The position numbers and the translations under genes were made by a program. From assembly GCF_001517625.2 (NCBI RefSeq), contig NZ_LN999828.1:124001-188000 (forward strand): DNA of 64,000 bases, given 5' to 3'. Positions 8,605 to 17,924 of this stretch are shown here, piece after piece. Source of the stretch: Clostridium sp. AT4. GTDB lineage: Bacteria > Bacillota > Clostridia > Lachnospirales > Lachnospiraceae. The notes beneath the pieces were generated by a model. The model was not told the DNA's origin. It saw nothing but the letters and a program-made list of their open reading frames with translations, and did not search any database. How positions within the stretch are numbered: the stretch's first letter is position 1; each line of letters opens with the position of its first letter.

Positions 8605-9897
8605 ATGTACATTGCAGACCTTCACATTCATTCCAGATATTCCAGAGCCACCAGCCGGGAGCTGACACCGGAGCAGTTGGATCTGGAGGCGGGAAAAAAG
8701 GGAATACATCTTTTAGGAACCGGGGATTTTACCCATCCGGCCTGGCGTGAAGAGCTGTATGAGAAGCTGGTCAGGGCAGAGGACGGACTTTACTGCCTGA
8801 AGGACGAATACAGGTCAGAGAATGGACGGCGGTCAGAGACAGCTACGCCACGTTTTGTTGTTTCCGGAGAGATCAGCTCCATTTACAAACAGGACGGAAA
8901 GGTGCGAAAGGTTCACAGTCTGATTCTTCTGCCTGATTTGGAGGATGCCCAGAGGCTGTCGGCGAAACTGGAAATGATTGGAAATATACATTCAGACGGC
9001 CGCCCCATTCTTGGACTTTCCTGCCATGATCTTCTGGAAATCATGCTGGAGATCTGTCCAGGGGGAATGTTGATACCAGCCCATATCTGGACGCCTCATT
9101 TTTCCATGTTTGGTGCATGCTCTGGTTTTGACCGGGTGGAGGACTGTTTTGGGGAGCTGACGCCCTATATCCATGCAGTGGAAACAGGGCTTTCCTCCGA
9201 TCCGCCGATGAACTGGCGGCTTTCTGCCCTGGACCGGTTCCAGCTCATTTCCAATTCAGATGCCCATTCCCCTGCCAAGCTGGGAAGAGAGGCAAATCTT
9301 TTGAACTGTGAAATGTCCTATGCGGGGCTGAAAAATGCCATTGAAACAGGAGAGGGATTGGAAGGCACGATTGAGTTTTTCCCGGAGGAGGGGAAATACC
9401 ATTTCGACGGACACCGGAAATGCCACATCTGTCTGAGTCCGGCGGAGGCGAAACGGTATGGCGGGATCTGCCCGGTATGCAAAAAGAAGCTTACTATGGG
9501 CGTTTCTCATCGGATCGATCAGCTGGCAGACCGGCCCGAAGGCTTTATACCAGAGGGAAGAAAAACGTTTGAAAGCTTGGTTCCTCTTTTGGAGGTCATT
9601 GCTGCGTCTACCGGACGGTCTGCAGCGTCAAAGAAGGTTCAGGAAGAATACTGTAAAATGGTGGATGAGCTGGGAACGGAATTTGATATTTTAAGAACGA
9701 TTCCGATTGAAGAAATCAGAAGCCATTCTGGTCATCTGATTTCTGAGGGAATCCGCCGTCTGCGGGAAGGCCGGGTAAAACGTCTTCCGGGCTTTGACGG
9801 AGAATATGGTATCATCCGGCTTTTTGAACCGGATGAAATTGCAAATCCGGACGGACAGATGAGTTTCAGGATATCAGCCCCATTCAGTACCGTCTGA
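8605..9897 (+). CDS. Endonuclease Q-like PHP-domain protein, apparently truncated from a helicase fusion
   Basis: The N-terminal PHP phosphoesterase domain has the metal motif DLHIHSRYS, and GTGDFTHP and NSDAHSP further on. A Cys4 zinc finger follows (CHIC and CPVCKKKL), the combination found in EndoQ, which nicks DNA 5' of deaminated bases. At 430 residues it is close to stand-alone EndoQ length. However, the last residues are out of register with a UvrD-helicase fragment that overlaps its end and continues to 9965. In many Clostridia the PHP/EndoQ module is fused to a UvrD helicase, so the original gene was probably longer. The nuclease half may still be active. Confidence 0.8.
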   Translation: MYIADLHIHSRYSRATSRELTPEQLDLEAGKKGIHLLGTGDFTHPAWREELYEKLVRAEDGLYCLKDEYRSENGRRSETATPRFVVSGEISSIYKQDGKVRKVHSLILLPDLEDAQRLSAKLEMIGNIHSDGRPILGLSCHDLLEIMLEICPGGMLIPAHIWTPHFSMFGACSGFDRVEDCFGELTPYIHAVETGLSSDPPMNWRLSALDRFQLISNSDAHSPAKLGREANLLNCEMSYAGLKNAIETGEGLEGTIEFFPEEGKYHFDGHRKCHICLSPAEAKRYGGICPVCKKKLTMGVSHRIDQLADRPEGFIPEGRKTFESLVPLLEVIAASTGRSAASKKVQEEYCKMVDELGTEFDILRTIPIEEIRSHSGHLISEGIRRLREGRVKRLPGFDGEYGIIRLFEPDEIANPDGQMSFRISAPFSTV

Positions 9898-9965
9898 TCC
9901 GTGAATGGAACCGTGATGGAAAGGAACTGTTTGTGATCGGTGATCCGGCAGATGAACCTGTTTGA
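9860..9965 (+). pseudogene. UvrD/REP helicase remnant (motifs II-III only)
   Basis: In a frame different from the PHP gene, the sequence reads DEFQDISPIQYRLIREW and then LFVIGDP before a stop. This is the Walker B motif (DEFQD) and start of motif III (GDPxQ) of a UvrD-type helicase. Both the upstream nucleotide-binding part and everything after GDP are missing. The sequence directly follows the EndoQ-like zinc-finger module, so it is a deletion scar of a PHP-helicase fusion. Confidence 0.75.
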
Positions 9966-9995
9966 TTTTATATAGAAACCCAGAGAGGGCTGGTA

Positions 9996-10024
9996 TTGAC
10001 ATTTTTCCCTCTGGATGCTATAAA
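9996..10024 (+). promoter_or_regulatory. Sigma-A promoter of the oligopeptide transporter operon
   Basis: A perfect TTGACA (9996-10001), a 17-base spacer and TATAAA (10019-10024) precede the binding-protein gene by about 55 bases. Confidence 0.85.
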
Positions 10025-10081
10025 TAAAACCATACTAAGTTACTATGAATAGTGTGCAAACGTAACACCCAGGAGGACATT

Positions 10082-11752
10082 ATGGAAAAATATAGGAAAA
10101 TTGCAGGAAAATGTCTTGCAGCAGTTCTCTCTGCTGCCATGGCGCTGTCCTTGGCAGCCTGTGCAGGAGGTACCGGAAGCAGTGAAAGCCAGAGCCAATC
10201 TGCCAAACAGGAGGCAGCTGCAGAAAAGCCTGCTCAGGCCACAGGGGAAAAGATTGTAAATGTGGGAGTAACAGGAACAGTAAATACCCTGAATCCCCTC
10301 CTGATGGACGGCGTGGAGATCAATAAATATGCCACCGGACTGATGTTTCTTCCGCTGATGGAGCTGGACACCAATATGGAGTTTGAGCCCATGCTGGCAG
10401 ACTCCATTACCGCAGAGGACGAGAAACATTTTCTGGTACACATTGACGATGAGGCGGTCTGGTCTGACGGCCAGCCGGTAACAGCTGATGACGTAGTATA
10501 CACAGCTCTGCGCCTGTGCAGTCCGGCCATTGCCAACACAGCCATGATGTATTATGTCTTTGAAGGCGTTGGTGATGACGGTTTTGTGGAAATGGGAGCA
10601 GACCATATTGAGGGAATCACAAAGGTGGATGATAAGACGGTGCGCTTCGCCACAAAGGAGCCCATGTCCTTAGTTACCTTTCAGAATTCCTATGCCCGGT
10701 ATCTGATGCCTCTTCCAAAGCATGTGATCGGAGAGATCCCTGAGGCAGAGCTGGCCTCCCACGAGTGGTTTGCAAAGCCGGATGTAGTAAGTGGCCCTTA
10801 CCGTGTCACCGCCTTTGACAAGGATCACTATGTATCCTATGAGGCGAATGAGAAATACTGGAAGGGAGCGCCTAAAATTCCGAAGCTGAATATCCGTATT
10901 GTAGAGGGAAGCCAGCTTTATGCGGGACTTCAGTCCGGGGAAATCGATATCACACAGAACACCATGAGCGCCATTCCGCTGGAGGATTATGAGAGCCTTC
11001 AGGCGCTGGAAACAGTGGAGACAAGCTTCGGTGACGCTATTACCAACCAGTCTGTATTTATCAATACAAAAAATGTGCCGGATCAGAAGTTCCGCCAGGC
11101 TCTTTTATATGCCATTGACAGAAATCAGATTTTAAAGCAGCTGTTAAAGGGCAATGGAGAAGTGGTAGACGGCTTCCTTTCCACCGCAGGCCCTTACTAC
11201 GATCCGTCCATTGAGCCTGTTTCTTACGATCCTGCAAAGGCAAAGGAACTTCTGGCAGAAAGTAACTGGATGCCTTCTTCTCCCCTGCGTTTCTATATTG
11301 ATTCCGGAGACAGTACCTTTGTAAATGCTGCCTCTGTAATCGCAGCCCAGTGGGCGGCTGTGGGAATCCAGACGGAGATCCGTACCATGGATATCAATAC
11401 GCTTATGAGTACTGCAGGAAGCGGAGACTTTGACATTATGGCGGTGCAGTACACCTATCCGCCTGTAGATCCTTATGTAGATATTGCATGGCTTTTAGGC
11501 GGCGAGGGAAGCTGGACCGGTTACAGCCACGCTGAGGCAGAGGAGGCTCTTTCAAAAATTGCTGTATTAAGCGATAAGGAAGAATTAAAAGAGCAGTACG
11601 GTATCATTGACCGCCGGATGCAGGAGGATGTGCCCATGTTTTCCGCGTATGTGATCCGCACCATGGCAGCGAAAAATAAACGCCTGACCGGAGTAAACCC
11701 CTCGGTATACGGCTTCTTTAATCATGTGGAAGAATGGGATATCACAGGCTGA
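10082..11752 (+). CDS. Oligopeptide/dipeptide ABC transporter substrate-binding lipoprotein
   Basis: This family-5 solute-binding protein (SBP_bac_5, OppA/DppA type, 556 residues) is anchored outside the membrane and delivers peptides to the permease encoded downstream. It has a basic N-terminus, a hydrophobic stretch and the lipobox LAAC, with Cys near residue 24, then an Ser/Gln/Ala-rich linker. WSDGQPVTADDVVYT and DPAKAKELL are family signatures. AGGAGG precedes the ATG at 10082, so an earlier in-frame start is rejected. It is the first gene of a five-gene operon in the order binding protein, two ATPases, two permeases. Peptide specificity cannot be read. Confidence 0.9.
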   Translation: MEKYRKIAGKCLAAVLSAAMALSLAACAGGTGSSESQSQSAKQEAAAEKPAQATGEKIVNVGVTGTVNTLNPLLMDGVEINKYATGLMFLPLMELDTNMEFEPMLADSITAEDEKHFLVHIDDEAVWSDGQPVTADDVVYTALRLCSPAIANTAMMYYVFEGVGDDGFVEMGADHIEGITKVDDKTVRFATKEPMSLVTFQNSYARYLMPLPKHVIGEIPEAELASHEWFAKPDVVSGPYRVTAFDKDHYVSYEANEKYWKGAPKIPKLNIRIVEGSQLYAGLQSGEIDITQNTMSAIPLEDYESLQALETVETSFGDAITNQSVFINTKNVPDQKFRQALLYAIDRNQILKQLLKGNGEVVDGFLSTAGPYYDPSIEPVSYDPAKAKELLAESNWMPSSPLRFYIDSGDSTFVNAASVIAAQWAAVGIQTEIRTMDINTLMSTAGSGDFDIMAVQYTYPPVDPYVDIAWLLGGEGSWTGYSHAEAEEALSKIAVLSDKEELKEQYGIIDRRMQEDVPMFSAYVIRTMAAKNKRLTGVNPSVYGFFNHVEEWDITG

Positions 11753-11796
11753 GTGTGATCCCGTCTGCCGTACGTGACCATACATTGTTACTCGTT

Positions 11797-11820
11797 CCCC
11801 GGCAAAGCTTTTTGCCGGGG
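11797..11820 (+). promoter_or_regulatory. Intercistronic hairpin after the binding-protein gene
   Basis: CCCCGGCAAA pairs perfectly with TTTGCCGGGG around a GCTT loop. No T-run follows, so it is more likely a 3' stabiliser or partial attenuator that keeps the binding protein in excess over the membrane and ATPase subunits. Confidence 0.65.
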
Positions 11821-11859
11821 AATGTCGGTTCATTACAAAATCTGAAAAAGGAGTTAGGA

Positions 11860-12873
11860 ATGTCACATATTTTGGAAGTCCGCGGCCTGCAGGTTGCATT
11901 TGCAGGGGAACGCGGAAATACCATTGGCACAGACCGGATTGATTTTTTTGTGGATCAGGGAGAGACAGTCTGTCTGGTAGGGGAGTCCGGCTGCGGAAAA
12001 AGTATTACATCTCTGGCTGTTATGGGGCTTTTGGGCCGGGGCGGCCGTGTGTCACAGGGAGAAATCCTTTTTAATGGAAGAAATCTTTTGAAAATGGATC
12101 GGAAGGAGCTGGATCAGGTCAGGGGAAAAGAGCTGTCCATGATCTTTCAGGATCCATTAAGCTCCTTAAACCCGGTTCTGACCATTGGAAAACAGCTGGA
12201 AGAGGGCTTAAAGGCCCACACAGAGCTGGGAAAAGAGGAGCGCAGGAAACGGGCCCTTGATCTGTTGGGCAGAGCAGGAATCCGGGAAGCAGAGGCTGTG
12301 ATGAAGAAATATCCCCACCAGCTTTCCGGAGGAATGCGTCAGCGTGTGATGATCGCTATGGCTTTATCCTGCCAGCCTTCTCTGCTTATTGCAGACGAAC
12401 CCACAACGGCTCTGGACGTGACCATCCAGGCCCAGATCATGAATCTGCTGCGTTCCCTGAAAAAGGAGCTTCGTATGTCGTTGCTTTTGATTACCCACGA
12501 TATGGGACTGGTGGCTCAGATGGCAGACCGGGTTATGGTGATGTATGCGGGGCAGATCATAGAAGAAGGGACGGTATTTGAGATTTTTGACCATCCGTCC
12601 CATCCCTATACAAAGGCGCTGCTGGCTGCAGTTCCGTCCATGGAGCAGAATCCGGAGGAAATGCTTCAGGCCATAGAGGGGACGGTTCCTGAAAATTACG
12701 GGCAGATGACCGGCTGCCGTTTCAGAGACCGGTGCCCTTACCGGAAGCAGGGCTGCGAAGCGCCCCAGGAGCTGGAAGAAATAAAGGCAGAGGAAACACA
12801 GAAGGCACAGGAGCTTCACCGGGTGCGGTGCTGGCGGGCAAAGGAGGCAGAGCAAAGTGGCAGAACCTTATAA
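11860..12873 (+). CDS. oppD: Oligopeptide ABC transporter ATP-binding protein (OppD-like)
   Basis: ATPase subunit of 337 residues that powers the peptide importer from the cytoplasmic face. Visible are Walker A GESGCGKS, signature LSGGMRQR, Walker [13 protein letters not shown] and the H-loop ITHDMG. The C-terminal oligopeptide extension is present, with CRFRDRCPY and a nearby cysteine. The ATG at 11860 follows AAAGGAG; the longer frame upstream reads through the hairpin and is not used. It overlaps the next ATPase gene by 17 bases, so the two are translationally coupled. Confidence 0.92.
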   Translation: MSHILEVRGLQVAFAGERGNTIGTDRIDFFVDQGETVCLVGESGCGKSITSLAVMGLLGRGGRVSQGEILFNGRNLLKMDRKELDQVRGKELSMIFQDPLSSLNPVLTIGKQLEEGLKAHTELGKEERRKRALDLLGRAGIREAEAVMKKYPHQLSGGMRQRVMIAMALSCQPSLLIADEPTTALDVTIQAQIMNLLRSLKKELRMSLLLITHDMGLVAQMADRVMVMYAGQIIEEGTVFEIFDHPSHPYTKALLAAVPSMEQNPEEMLQAIEGTVPENYGQMTGCRFRDRCPYRKQGCEAPQELEEIKAEETQKAQELHRVRCWRAKEAEQSGRTL

Positions 12874-13885
12874 GAATACAGAGCCCCTGCTTAAGGTGGA
12901 GCATCTGAAAAAATATTATCCCCAGAACCGGCCCATTTTCGGCCGTCCCACCTCATGGATCCGGGCGGCAGATGATGTTTCTCTGGAGCTTTATCCGGGG
13001 GAAACACTGGGGCTGGTGGGAGAATCCGGCTGCGGAAAATCTACTCTGGGCCGTATGATCGCCGGGCTGGAAGCACCGGACTCCGGGCGCATCTGGTATA
13101 AAGGACAGGAACTGACTGCAAAGGGAGGCAGAGGCTATAGCGCAGTGCGCACAGAGATCCAGATGGTATTTCAGGATTCCTATTCCTCTTTAAATCCCAG
13201 AAAACAGATCTTTCAGATCCTTTCAGAACCCATGCTTTACCACAGCCTGGCGGATAAGCATACAGTTCATAAGAAGGCGGAGCATCTGATGGAGCTGGTT
13301 GGGCTTCCTCTCAGCGCTCTGGACCGTTACCCTTATGAGTTTTCAGGCGGGCAGCGGCAGAGAATCGGCATTGCAAAGGCGCTGTCACTGGAGCCGAAGC
13401 TTTTGATCTGCGATGAGCCGGTAAGCGCTCTGGACGTATCCATTCAGGCCCAGATCCTGAATCTGCTTAAAAGCCTTCAAAAGGAGTTAGACCTGACCTG
13501 TATTTTTATCGGACATGGATTAGGGGCTGTAAATTATGTAAGCCGGCGTATTGCGGTGATGTATCTGGGGAAACTGGTAGAGACGGGGGAGAGCAGTGAG
13601 CTGTTTGAGCATCCGGTCCATCCCTATACCAGAACCCTTCTTGGGGCAGTGCCCATCCCGGATCCCAGAAAAAGGGAGGAAAACTGGGGCGAGACCAGTG
13701 AAGGAACAGCGTATGAGCCGTCCAGCACAGGGGCAGAGGATAAGGGCTGTCCCTTTAAAGACCGCTGCTTCAGGAAAAGGCCGGAATGCAGCAGCGCAGA
13801 GGTACCGCTTCGTCCCGTCCGTCCGGGCAGCACCCATCTGGCGGCTTGTAGTCCTGCTGTTTTGGAGGTAAAAAGAAACGAATGA
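12857..13885 (+). CDS. oppF: Oligopeptide ABC transporter ATP-binding protein (OppF-like)
   Basis: Second ATPase of the importer, 342 residues. It has Walker [10 protein letters not shown], a Q-loop in MVFQDSYSSLNPR, signature FSGGQRQRIG and Walker B LLICDEPVSALD. The H-loop reads IGHGLG where ITHDLG is usual; the histidine is kept. The start is GTG at 12857 with AAGGAGG nine bases upstream, inside the end of the preceding gene. The C-terminal CPFKDRC motif is typical of this subfamily. The stop overlaps the following permease start (ATGA). Confidence 0.92.
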   Translation: MAEPYKNTEPLLKVEHLKKYYPQNRPIFGRPTSWIRAADDVSLELYPGETLGLVGESGCGKSTLGRMIAGLEAPDSGRIWYKGQELTAKGGRGYSAVRTEIQMVFQDSYSSLNPRKQIFQILSEPMLYHSLADKHTVHKKAEHLMELVGLPLSALDRYPYEFSGGQRQRIGIAKALSLEPKLLICDEPVSALDVSIQAQILNLLKSLQKELDLTCIFIGHGLGAVNYVSRRIAVMYLGKLVETGESSELFEHPVHPYTRTLLGAVPIPDPRKREENWGETSEGTAYEPSSTGAEDKGCPFKDRCFRKRPECSSAEVPLRPVRPGSTHLAACSPAVLEVKRNE

Positions 13886-14829
13886 AAAAATATATTATAA
13901 AACGGCTTCTCATTGCTATTCCTACCCTCATCGGGATCACGCTGATTGATTATGCGATCATGTGCTTTGCAGGAAGTCCTCTGGAAATGCTTCAGGGCGC
14001 CCGTATTTCTCAGGAGGCAGTAGCTGCAAAGGAAGCGGCTCTGGGGCTTGATAAGCCCTTCTATGTTCAGTATTTTATATGGCTGGGACAGGTTCTTAAG
14101 GGAAATCTGGGTGTTTCCATCAAGACCTACCAGCCCGTAAGCCAGATGATCATGGAACGTCTGGGGCCCACCCTGTTACTGATGGGAGTTTCCCTGGCAG
14201 TGAGCCTTCTTATCAGTATCCCTGCGGGAATATACAGCGCAGTGCGCCAGTATTCCAAAGGAGATTATGCGGTGGTAACAGCGTCCTTTTTAAGCAGCAG
14301 CATCCCGGGATTTTTTCTCTCCCTTCTTCTGGTTTATATTTTTAATATTAAGCTTAAGCTCCTTCCGTCCAGCGGGATGATTACCCTGGGAGGCTCCGGG
14401 GGAATTGGCGACTTGGCAGCCCACATGGTGATGCCTGTGACCGTTTTAGCCCTTTCCATGGCGGGAACAAATATCCGCTATATCCGCAGCTCCATGCTGG
14501 AGATCCTTCAAAAGGATTATCTGAGGACAGCCAGGGCAAAGGGCATAGGGGAACGGCTGGTAATAGGCCGCCACGCCCTGCGGAACGGCCTTGTGCCGGT
14601 GGTGACAGTGATCGGGATGCAGATTCCCCTTCTGTTTGGAGGCGCTGTGATCGTGGAGCAGCTGTTTTCCTGGCCCGGACTTGGACTTATGACCATGAGC
14701 GCTATTTTATCCAGAGATTATCCTGTGATTATGGGCGTCTGCCTCTTAGCCGCTGTGGTGGTTTTGGCAGCGAATCTGGTTACAGATATCCTCTATGCTG
14801 TGGTTGACCCTTCCATTCAGTACGATTAG
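13882..14829 (+). CDS. Peptide ABC transporter permease (OppB/DppB-like)
   Basis: Membrane subunit of 315 residues with about six predicted helices. The N-terminal KRLLIAIPTLIGITLIDY is characteristic of the DppB family. The cytoplasmic EAA coupling loop is seen in YLRTARAKGIGERLVIGRHA. The start overlaps oppF by four bases. It would pair with the permease encoded next to form the translocation pore. Confidence 0.92.
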   Translation: MKKYIIKRLLIAIPTLIGITLIDYAIMCFAGSPLEMLQGARISQEAVAAKEAALGLDKPFYVQYFIWLGQVLKGNLGVSIKTYQPVSQMIMERLGPTLLLMGVSLAVSLLISIPAGIYSAVRQYSKGDYAVVTASFLSSSIPGFFLSLLLVYIFNIKLKLLPSSGMITLGGSGGIGDLAAHMVMPVTVLALSMAGTNIRYIRSSMLEILQKDYLRTARAKGIGERLVIGRHALRNGLVPVVTVIGMQIPLLFGGAVIVEQLFSWPGLGLMTMSAILSRDYPVIMGVCLLAAVVVLAANLVTDILYAVVDPSIQYD

Positions 14830-14843
14830 CAAAGGAAAATGAA

Positions 14844-15716
14844 ATGAAAAAGCAAATGAAAAATCATGAGACCTATGCGGGGGCGGTATGGCGCAGATTC
14901 TGCCGCCACCGTCTGGCTTTGGCAAGTCTGGCTGTGCTGGTTCTGATCTGCGGCAGCGCCGTCCTTGCGCCTGTGATCGCTCCCTATGATCCGGAGGCAA
15001 TCGTGGGACCCTTCGGAGCACCTCCCGGAGATGAATTTCTGCTGGGGACGGATCAGATTGGCCGCGATATGCTGAGCCGCCTTCTATATGCAGCCCGAAC
15101 CTCTCTTTTTGCAGGCGTACTGGCTACGCTGATCGCTACTGCTCTGGGCGTGTTTCTGGGCCTTCTGGCTGGATATTTCGGGGGCTTGGCGGATATCCTG
15201 ATTATGCGTTTTACGGATATGGTTATGTCATTTCCCTATATTCTTCTGGTTTTAGTGGCAGCCGCTATTTTCAAGCCCGGTTTGTGGAGCATTATCCTGA
15301 TACTGGGGTTTGTAGACTGGCCGGGAATTGCCAGACTGGTGCGGGGAAACGTGCTCAGCTTAAGAGAGACGAATTTTGTAAAGAGCAGTGAGGCGGCAGG
15401 CATGCCTGCTTTCCACATCCTGTTTTCAGAAATCCTTCCCAATACCATGGCTCCTGTGCTGGTTTATGCCACCTCTGTTATGGCCCTTACCATGCTGGAT
15501 GAGGCTGCTTTAAGCTTTCTTGGCATGGGGGTGCAGCCTCCGGCCGCCAGTCTGGGAAATATGTTAAACAGCGCGCAGTCGGTTACCGTTCTTACAAAAC
15601 AGCCCTGGCTCTGGATTCCTCCGGGACTTGTGATAATTATCGTGGTTACAGCGGTAAATTTTGTGGGAGACGCCCTTAGAGATGCCTTTGATCCCCTGTC
15701 CATAATAAAAATGTAA
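14844..15716 (+). CDS. Peptide ABC transporter permease (OppC/DppC-like)
   Basis: Second membrane subunit, 290 residues. It has the N-terminal DppC-type segment with a first helix, then APYDPEA and LLGTDQIGRDMLSRL, and the EAA loop VKSSEAAGMPAFHILFSEIL. It closes the operon; no convincing terminator follows, and the gap to the ATP synthase promoter is about 160 bases. Confidence 0.92.
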   Translation: MKKQMKNHETYAGAVWRRFCRHRLALASLAVLVLICGSAVLAPVIAPYDPEAIVGPFGAPPGDEFLLGTDQIGRDMLSRLLYAARTSLFAGVLATLIATALGVFLGLLAGYFGGLADILIMRFTDMVMSFPYILLVLVAAAIFKPGLWSIILILGFVDWPGIARLVRGNVLSLRETNFVKSSEAAGMPAFHILFSEILPNTMAPVLVYATSVMALTMLDEAALSFLGMGVQPPAASLGNMLNSAQSVTVLTKQPWLWIPPGLVIIIVVTAVNFVGDALRDAFDPLSIIKM

Positions 15717-15874
15717 CAGAAGATACGCGGGAAGAGCAAAAAATCTAAAAAAAATTGTATAAAAATTGAGACAGAATGTGTTAAAAAAATGTCAAGTTAA
15801 AAAGACGTAAAGGCAAAACAAACAAAAAATTGCATGATAATATTATAAAAAATTTAGAAACTCCCTAAATACCA

Positions 15875-15903
15875 TTGATAAATCCATGGGTATGGAGTAT
15901 AAT
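15875..15903 (+). promoter_or_regulatory. Promoter of the ATP synthase operon, within a 354-base gene-free stretch
   Basis: TTGATA (15875-15880), a 17-base spacer and TATAAT (15898-15903) form a near-consensus promoter about 165 bases before atpZ. The gap 15717-16070 is otherwise AT-rich. It contains a possible 19-codon frame (15934-15993) with a poorly spaced ribosome site; I see no other supported feature in it. Confidence 0.8.
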
Positions 15904-16070
15904 TCACTCATATTGTACAAAGAAAGTAAGGACATGACCCAAAAGACTGTGTCTGATATGGAAAAATATGCCAAAGGAATTTGTGCAATATGACAGGGAG
16001 TGCACAAAAATAATCCTATAGGCAACCAAAAAAATTTAGGTACGCAGGATATGACAGGAGGATCACACAT

Positions 16071-16334
16071 ATGAAGGGATGGGCCCATACCATGAGTTCT
16101 CTTTCTATGTTTTCCCAGCTGGGATTGTCCCTGGCAGCCCCTCTTCTTCTCTGTGTTCTTATATGCAGCTGGCTGACCGGACGTTTTGGTATCGGGACGT
16201 GGATCTATATTCCCGGTTTTTTCTTTGGGCTGGGAGGCTCTGGAGCTACGGCCTGGAAGGTCTACCAGAACATTATGAAGCATCAGAAAAAGAAAAAAAG
16301 AACCAATGAGAGGGCATTTAACGAACATTTTTAA
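16071..16334 (+). CDS. AtpZ-like F0F1 ATPase accessory membrane protein
   Basis: Small protein (87 residues) with two hydrophobic hairpin helices and a strongly basic tail (KHQKKKKR), encoded as the first gene of the atp operon. WLTGRFGIGTWIYIPGFFFG resembles the AtpZ family, proposed to aid ion (magnesium/calcium) supply or assembly of the synthase. AGGAGG is placed ten bases before the ATG. The assignment rests on size, topology and position more than on sequence. Confidence 0.7.
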   Translation: MKGWAHTMSSLSMFSQLGLSLAAPLLLCVLICSWLTGRFGIGTWIYIPGFFFGLGGSGATAWKVYQNIMKHQKKKKRTNERAFNEHF

Positions 16335-16346
16335 GGAGGAATGAGG

Positions 16347-16769
16347 ATGGCACAGATTCAGCCGGCTGTCAAAAAGGAGACAGCCCGTGTGACGGGGATT
16401 ACTTTGACAGGGTGCGTCATTATGTTTGCAGCTTTTTTTGTTCTTCATAAGATTTCACCTGCATCAGTTCCCTTTGATATGAAGGTCATTATAAGCGGCC
16501 TTTTAGGCAGCGGAGTGGCTGTGGCCAACTTTTTCTTTATGGGACTTACGATTCAGAAGATCGTTTCCGGCGAGGATGAGGAACAGGCTAGAAAAGATAT
16601 GAAGGCCAGCTACCGGTTCCGCACCGTTACCCAGCTTCTGTGGGTGGTGCTTGCAGTAGCCCTTCCGTTTCTGAATGGTGCAGCAGGGCTTATCCCCCTG
16701 TTTTTTCCAAGCGCAGGCATCAAGGTGCTGAGTATGTTTGGAATGATAAATGCAAAACCAAATCCATAG
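16347..16769 (+). CDS. atpI: ATP synthase subunit I (AtpI-like)
   Basis: A 140-residue protein with four hydrophobic segments, located between atpZ and atpB. This is the usual place of AtpI, which helps assemble the c-ring. An ATG at 16341 touches the ribosome binding site (AGGAGGA, 16334-16340), so the ATG at 16347 is chosen. The charged loop SGEDEEQARKDMKASYRFRT between helix pairs is typical of the family. Confidence 0.75.
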   Translation: MAQIQPAVKKETARVTGITLTGCVIMFAAFFVLHKISPASVPFDMKVIISGLLGSGVAVANFFFMGLTIQKIVSGEDEEQARKDMKASYRFRTVTQLLWVVLAVALPFLNGAAGLIPLFFPSAGIKVLSMFGMINAKPNP

Positions 16770-16790
16770 AAAGGAGATGAAACTGCAAGT

Positions 16791-17552
16791 ATGAACTTTG
16801 ATATTTCAGGTGCGGCCATATACTTAAGGATTCCCACAGGAATTCCCGTTCTGGGTGATTTTGTGATCACTGAGACCATGGTTGTCAGCTGGCTTGTCAT
16901 GATCCTGATCACAGGCTTTTGTATCTGGCTTACCAGGGATCTGAGGGTGGAAAATATTTCCAAACGTCAGGCGGTAGCAGAGATGCTGGTAGAGCAGGCC
17001 ACCAATCTGGTCCGCAACAATACCGGCGGTACAAAGTTCGACTATCTGATCCCCTTTGTGGCAGCCCTCTTTACCACAAGTGCGGTGTCAAACCTGATCA
17101 GCCTGACGGGTCTTAGAAGCCCGACAGCCGATCTTTCCGTCGAAGCAGCCTGGGCGGTAGTGGTCTTTGTTATGATCACAGCCAACAAGATTAAGGCAAG
17201 CGGTCTTCTGGGATACATGAAGGGCTTTACCACACCGATTCCGGTGATGACGCCGTTCAATATCCTTTCTGAGATCGCAACGCCCATCAGTATGGCCTGC
17301 CGTCACTTTGGAAACATTCTTTCCGGCGTTGTTATCAACGGCCTTCTTTATGCGGCTCTGGCCGTGGCAAGCTCTGCACTGCTTGGCTGGCTTCCGGGCG
17401 CGCTGGGAGAAATCCTGGGAAGCATTCCCATCCTGGATGTGGGTATTCCCGCCATTCTGTCTGTATACTTTGACTGGTTCTCCGGTCTCATGCAGGCGTT
17501 TATTTTCAGTATGCTGACCATCATGTACATTGCCAATGCGGCAGAAGGTTAA
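16791..17552 (+). CDS. atpB: F0 ATP synthase subunit a
   Basis: Stator membrane subunit (253 residues) that forms the ion half-channels against the c-ring. The essential arginine is Arg171 in SMACRHFGNILSG, equivalent to Arg210 of E. coli. Several transmembrane helices are evident, and the C-terminus has the expected helical QAFIFSMLTIMYIANA. GGAG lies upstream of the ATG. The operon order is standard. Confidence 0.95.
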   Translation: MNFDISGAAIYLRIPTGIPVLGDFVITETMVVSWLVMILITGFCIWLTRDLRVENISKRQAVAEMLVEQATNLVRNNTGGTKFDYLIPFVAALFTTSAVSNLISLTGLRSPTADLSVEAAWAVVVFVMITANKIKASGLLGYMKGFTTPIPVMTPFNILSEIATPISMACRHFGNILSGVVINGLLYAALAVASSALLGWLPGALGEILGSIPILDVGIPAILSVYFDWFSGLMQAFIFSMLTIMYIANAAEG

Positions 17553-17882
<330 letters not shown>

Positions 17883-17924
17883 TGGAAAAGGGAACACCGT
17901 ATTCCGCAGACAGGAGGTAGGAAG

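Noticed and set aside
10043-10606. 187-codon minus-strand frame opposite the peptide-binding lipoprotein
   Set aside because: Cys- and His-rich composition typical of a shadow frame; the plus-strand gene is clear.
15934-15993. 19-codon frame between the atp promoter and atpZ as a leader peptide
   Set aside because: The AAGGA site is only two bases from the ATG and no attenuator-like stem follows.
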